A program made the translations under genes and the position numbers. Positions 6,638 through 8,966 of a stretch of 8,966 nt of DNA are shown piece after piece (position 1 is the stretch's first letter; the number at the start of each line of letters is the position of its first letter). Where the stretch lies: positions 8,301 to 17,266 of the forward strand of contig DLYJ01000243.1 of assembly GCA_003447785.1 (NCBI GenBank). Reading direction: 5' to 3'. The notes under the pieces are model-generated. The model searched no databases and had not been told where the DNA came from. It saw nothing but the letters and a program-made list of their open reading frames with translations. The stretch comes from Treponema sp. (GTDB lineage Bacteria; Spirochaetota; Spirochaetia; Treponematales; Treponemataceae).

Positions 6638-7546
6638 TTACGCCTTGAACGACAAAGACGGAACAGTTTTATCGGTAAGCATTGAAACATCAACGCGGTT
6701 GAACGGAATGTTGATGCCGGCTTCGCTGAGGGCTTTTACAGCCTGTATGCAGACCTGAGTCTTCATGTCAAAGAAGTCAGTTCGCTTACACCATACGATT
6801 AAGTTCATTCCGATTCCGCTGTCCAGACAGCCGGTTACAAGAACCTTTGGCGCATAGTCGGCCTTGTCCGTTACGACTAAATCACACTTTGCAGGAACAG
6901 CACTTAAAACTTCAACAGCCTTATCAAGATCAGTCGAATAATCAACGCTTACTTCAAAAACGTGGCGGCGGTAATTAAAGGACGAATAATTTTTAAGTTT
7001 TGTATTGATAATGGAAGAACTTGGAATGCGGATAAGCTGGTTATCAACCGTGTGAATTTTAATTGAAAGAAGACCAACTTTATCAACAGTACCGGATACA
7101 CCGTCAACTTCAATAAAATCGCCGATTTTCATGGTTTTTTCAGTTACGATGAATACGCCTGAAATAAGGTTGCTTACGGTAGTCTGGGCAGCAAAACCGA
7201 TGGCAACGCCGGCAATTCCCATGGCTCCCCAGATGGCACCCAGGTTAATTCCGAACAGGCCAAGAATGTACATTACAATAAGCACATAAAAACAGTAGCT
7301 TACGATTTTGGTAACGGTTTTTACAGCCTGAGGTTCAAGCTTTTTTGCCGCACCTTTTTTAATAATCATGCGGATAAGGCGGTAAACACCCCAGAAAATC
7401 AGGAGCGCAATAATTCCAGTCGCAAATTTTACGATATGTTCCGGTTCCTTAACATAGTTAATGATTTCATTTACATGAAAAAAGTTCTGCATCTGATTTA
7501 CAGTTTCGCTTGCAACGTTCATTGCACCTTCAGTCATTTCATTCAT
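6638..7546 (-). CDS. mscS: MscS-family small-conductance mechanosensitive channel
   Basis: 302 residues, close to the 286 of E. coli MscS. Three membrane helices are visible at about 39-62, 79-100 and 102-135. The third is the Gly/Ala-rich pore helix (AIWGAMGIAGVAIGFAAQTT), followed by VSNLISGVFI. The beta domain follows with IGDFIEVDGVSGTVDKVGLL and IRIPSSSIINTKLKNYS, both diagnostic of the family, and then the alpha/beta vestibule domain. The channel sits in the inner membrane and releases solutes when tension rises after osmotic downshock. The start at ATG 7546 is set by AAGGAGT at 7553-7559, about seven bases upstream. It is divergent from the abiEi-like gene and is followed on the same strand by the MATE gene. 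Confidence 0.93.
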   Translation of the reverse strand: MNEMTEGAMNVASETVNQMQNFFHVNEIINYVKEPEHIVKFATGIIALLIFWGVYRLIRMIIKKGAAKKLEPQAVKTVTKIVSYCFYVLIVMYILGLFGINLGAIWGAMGIAGVAIGFAAQTTVSNLISGVFIVTEKTMKIGDFIEVDGVSGTVDKVGLLSIKIHTVDNQLIRIPSSSIINTKLKNYSSFNYRRHVFEVSVDYSTDLDKAVEVLSAVPAKCDLVVTDKADYAPKVLVTGCLDSGIGMNLIVWCKRTDFFDMKTQVCIQAVKALSEAGINIPFNRVDVSMLTDKTVPSLSFKA

Positions 7547-7567
7547 TTTATTACTCCTTTCTGCGCC

Positions 7568-7576
7568 ATTTTATCA
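7568..7576 (-). promoter_or_regulatory. Candidate -10 element for mscS
   Basis: On the minus strand TG-A-TAAAAT (7576-7568) fits an extended -10 box with five of six matches. It would start transcription about seven bases further on and leave the AAGGAGT site at 7553-7559 near the 5' end. No clear -35 box is seen. The AT-rich stretch 7581-7620 offers other TATAAT-like boxes, so this choice is uncertain. Confidence 0.3.
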
Positions 7577-7621
7577 CGAGAAAAAAATATATAATAGAGC
7601 AAATACGCAATTATAATTCAC

Positions 7622-7649
7622 TTGATTTTCTACCTTATTTGTCTATAAT
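7622..7649 (+). promoter_or_regulatory. Sigma-70-type promoter for the abiEi-like gene
   Basis: TTGATT (7622-7627) and a perfect TATAAT (7644-7649) are separated by 16 bp. Transcription would start near 7656, giving a leader of about 40 nt that contains the strong ribosome binding site AGGAGG (7684-7689), five bases before ATG 7695. This is the best-formed promoter plus ribosome binding site combination in the window. Confidence 0.7.
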
Positions 7650-7654
7650 AAAAC

Positions 7655-7668
7655 AGTAGAATACTACT
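7655..7668. promoter_or_regulatory. Inverted repeat at the abiEi start site, possible autoregulatory operator
   Basis: AGTAG (7655-7659) and CTACT (7664-7668) form a perfect inverted repeat around AATA, placed at the predicted start of transcription. AbiEi antitoxins have a winged-helix domain and are known to repress their own operon by binding inverted repeats near the promoter. The arms are only 5 bp, so the call is tentative. Confidence 0.35.
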
Positions 7669-7694
7669 TCACTTTTATTATACAGGAGGCAAAT

Positions 7695-8321
7695 ATGTTT
7701 TTTGATTATCTCTTAAACACTTATGGTACTAATGAACCAATTTTTGTCTCTGACATTACATATGATGAAATGACGCAGAATAATATCCGCCAGCAGATTA
7801 TGAACTATGCTGCAGCCGGTAAGCTTAAGCGATATGACACAGGCATCTACTATATTCCGAAAGAAAGCATTTTCAAAACTGCACCATCATTGTCACAAAA
7901 TTCTGTAATCGAAAAAAAATACCTTTATTCAGGCGCTGAACGCTGCGGTTATATCAGCGGAATCAATTTTGCAAATAGAATCGGCATTACAACTCAGGTT
8001 CCTGCAAGCTGCGAAGTCGTTACAAATAAAGCCTCAAAGGATTACAGGGAAGCAACTCTTGCATCTGAAAAAATCATAATCAGAAAACCTCGCATAAAGA
8101 TTGATGAATCAAACTACAAATCCCTTCAGTTTCTGGATCTCTTAAAAGACATAGATTTGTACTCAGAACTGGAAGGAAAAGAATTGAACAATAAAATCAA
8201 AACATACATGGAAAAGACAGGATTGCAGTTTCAACAGCTGGAACAATACCTTTCACTATATCCCGACAAGATTTTTCGCAATATGTATAAGGTAGGAGTA
8301 CTCAATGGAATTTCTGCATAA
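7695..8321 (+). CDS. AbiEi/DUF6088-type antitoxin (winged-helix regulator)
   Basis: 208 residues, apparently full length. The N-terminal part (about 1-55) has the form of the AbiEi winged helix: a helix after FVSDITYDEMT, the recognition-like segment NNIRQQIMNYAAAGKLKRYD, then the wing TGIYYIP. The rest (CGYISGINFANRIGITTQVP, EVVTNKASKDYREATL, IIIRKPRIKID, then LQFLDLLKDIDLYSELEGKE) resembles DUF6088 proteins found with AbiEii-type toxins, mostly in gut Firmicutes. In AbiE systems this protein represses the operon and counteracts a nucleotidyltransferase toxin (type IV toxin-antitoxin, phage abortive infection). The next gene overlaps it by 17 bases and starts like such a toxin but is truncated. 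By eye the gene is more AT-rich than its neighbours, which suggests transfer. The assignment is from recalled family sequence, not a search. Confidence 0.78.
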   Translation: MFFDYLLNTYGTNEPIFVSDITYDEMTQNNIRQQIMNYAAAGKLKRYDTGIYYIPKESIFKTAPSLSQNSVIEKKYLYSGAERCGYISGINFANRIGITTQVPASCEVVTNKASKDYREATLASEKIIIRKPRIKIDESNYKSLQFLDLLKDIDLYSELEGKELNNKIKTYMEKTGLQFQQLEQYLSLYPDKIFRNMYKVGVLNGISA

Positions 8322-8448
8322 CGATAAAGAAACATTTTCTCAGGCAATAAATCTTGTAACAAACAAAAGTGCTATCAGACCCGAAATTGTCGAAAAAGAC
8401 TATTACGTCACTATGATACTCAGACTTCTTTCAGAGAGGCTTCCATAA
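8305..8448 (+). pseudogene. Truncated AbiEii-type nucleotidyltransferase toxin, N-terminal 47 codons only
   Basis: The frame ATG 8305 to TAA 8446-8448 overlaps the end of the antitoxin gene by 17 bases, as in intact AbiE operons. GGTAGGAG at 8291-8298 serves as its ribosome binding site. The 47 residues include RPEIVEKDYYVTMILRLLSE followed by RLP. This matches the beginning of AbiEii/DUF1814 toxins, which have an (I/V)EKDY(W/Y)VT segment and then, a few residues later, the nucleotidyltransferase core FKGGTSLSK. Here the frame stops just before that core, and no continuation is seen in any frame before the VOC gene on the other strand. The family is usually about 250-300 residues, so more than 80 percent is missing and the product should be inactive as an enzyme. 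A short functional peptide cannot be excluded. Confidence 0.75.
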
Positions 8449-8463
8449 ACTCATTCGTCATAG

Positions 8464-8841
8464 TTATCTCTCCATAAAAAACTCAACCTGTTCTCCAAGC
8501 GGGCCATAACAGAAGGCCATACGAATTGGATATGGCGGATTTGAAGCGATAACTTTATCATTCGGTTCAATAAAAACTTCGTAACCGGCAGCTTTCACCT
8601 TCGCCGCAATCTCATCAACATCATCAGTAAGAAGTGCCATATGACGAATTGCACCAAGACAGTGAGTTCCATCGCCATTTGTAAAAATCTCGAGCAGACC
8701 ATTGCCCGTATCAATCATCATTCCCTCTGCCCACTCGCGTATTACTTTCAAACCAAGAAGTTCAATATAAAATTCTCGAACCTTAGCAAGCTCTTCCGCC
8801 ATTCCGCATTTCATTGAAATATGATGTATGCCTTTAATCAT
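8464..8841 (-). CDS. VOC superfamily protein (glyoxalase / extradiol dioxygenase fold)
   Basis: 125 residues, a single complete unit of two beta-alpha-beta-beta-beta modules. The start IKGIHHISMKC, the helix KVREFYIELLGLKVIRE, LLEIFTNG, then the second module IRHMALLTDDVDEIAAKVKAAG and the end GPLGEQVEFFMER are typical. His7, Glu51, His67 and Glu120 stand where glyoxalase I-type members hold the metal ion, so a metal-dependent lyase or isomerase activity is plausible; the substrate is unknown. AGAGGA at 8846-8851, five bases before the ATG, fixes the start. It is convergent with the truncated toxin: only 15 bases separate their stops. Confidence 0.9.
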   Translation of the reverse strand: MIKGIHHISMKCGMAEELAKVREFYIELLGLKVIREWAEGMMIDTGNGLLEIFTNGDGTHCLGAIRHMALLTDDVDEIAAKVKAAGYEVFIEPNDKVIASNPPYPIRMAFCYGPLGEQVEFFMER

Positions 8842-8857
8842 TTTTTCCTCTCGTTTT

Positions 8858-8866
8858 ATTATAACA
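8858..8866 (-). promoter_or_regulatory. Extended -10 promoter for the VOC gene
   Basis: On the minus strand TG-T-TATAAT (8866-8858) is a complete extended -10 box. Transcription would begin near 8851, leaving a very short leader that just holds the GAGAGG ribosome binding site. No convincing -35 box lies 16-18 bp upstream. Confidence 0.55.
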
Positions 8867-8912
8867 GATAAGCAAAAACATTTTGTTGTATATCTTATCA
8901 GAATTATTTTAA

Positions 8913-8941
8913 TTGACTGTCTGCTCCCTTAAATGTATCAT
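8913..8941 (+). promoter_or_regulatory. Sigma-70-type promoter pointing out of the window
   Basis: TTGACT (8913-8918, five of six) and TATCAT (8936-8941, five of six) are separated by the ideal 17 bp. It reads rightward, divergent from the VOC gene, and should drive a gene beyond 8966. Just downstream CCTAT (8945-8949) and ATAGG (8957-8961) form an inverted repeat with a 7-nt spacer, around the expected start of transcription, which may be an operator. Confidence 0.5.
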
Positions 8942-8966
8942 ATTCCTATCTAATTTATAGGTAAAT

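Noticed and set aside
8305..8448. Frameshift rather than deletion as the cause of the short toxin frame
   Set aside because: I looked in the other plus-strand frames after 8445 for the expected GGTS core and found none before the VOC gene, so the rest of the gene is missing rather than shifted.
1..8966. CRISPR array, tRNA, insertion sequence or attachment site
   Set aside because: No regularly spaced repeats, cloverleaf-like sequence, transposase frame or long terminal repeats were seen on either strand.

Overview
The window looks like a chromosomal segment of a host-associated spirochaete, most likely Treponema. This is inferred from a lipoprotein with a loose spirochaete-style lipobox, an NlpC/P60 hydrolase with a beta-rich tail that suggests an outer-membrane domain, moderate GC, and an AbiE-type cassette of the kind found in gut Firmicutes. 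No rRNA, tRNA, CRISPR array, transposase or prophage gene is visible, so the assignment is tentative.

Layout: (1) Positions 1-464 (minus) hold the first 154 codons of an AMP-forming acyl-CoA synthetase, cut by the left edge. (2) Positions 465-542 form a compact divergent promoter region. (3) Positions 543-3586 (plus) hold a probable operon: NlpC/P60 hydrolase with a beta-rich tail, lipoprotein, SlyX, RluA-family pseudouridine synthase. (4) Positions 3622-7546 (minus) read, in transcription order, MscS channel, a 131-nt GC-rich hairpin-rich spacer, a MATE transporter and the bifunctional NAD(P)H-hydrate repair enzyme Nnr. Nnr appears to have its own promoter, so close to its ATG that the mRNA would be leaderless. 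(5) Positions 7622-8448 (plus) are an accessory module: strong promoter, possible operator, strong ribosome binding site, an intact AbiEi/DUF6088-type antitoxin, and an overlapping AbiEii-type toxin gene that stops after 47 codons, before its nucleotidyltransferase core. (6) Positions 8464-8841 (minus) encode a VOC (glyoxalase/dioxygenase fold) protein. (7) The right end carries a good plus-strand promoter pointing out of the window.

Most genes are ordinary housekeeping or envelope functions: peptidoglycan cleavage, osmotic release, drug or metabolite export, cofactor repair and RNA modification. The most interesting points are the decapitated AbiE toxin beside an apparently intact antitoxin, the mixture of Shine-Dalgarno-led and apparently leaderless starts (two with a -10 box six bases from the ATG), the NlpC/P60 to beta-rich-domain fusion, and the structured spacer at 6507-6637. 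No complete, clearly new multi-gene system was found.
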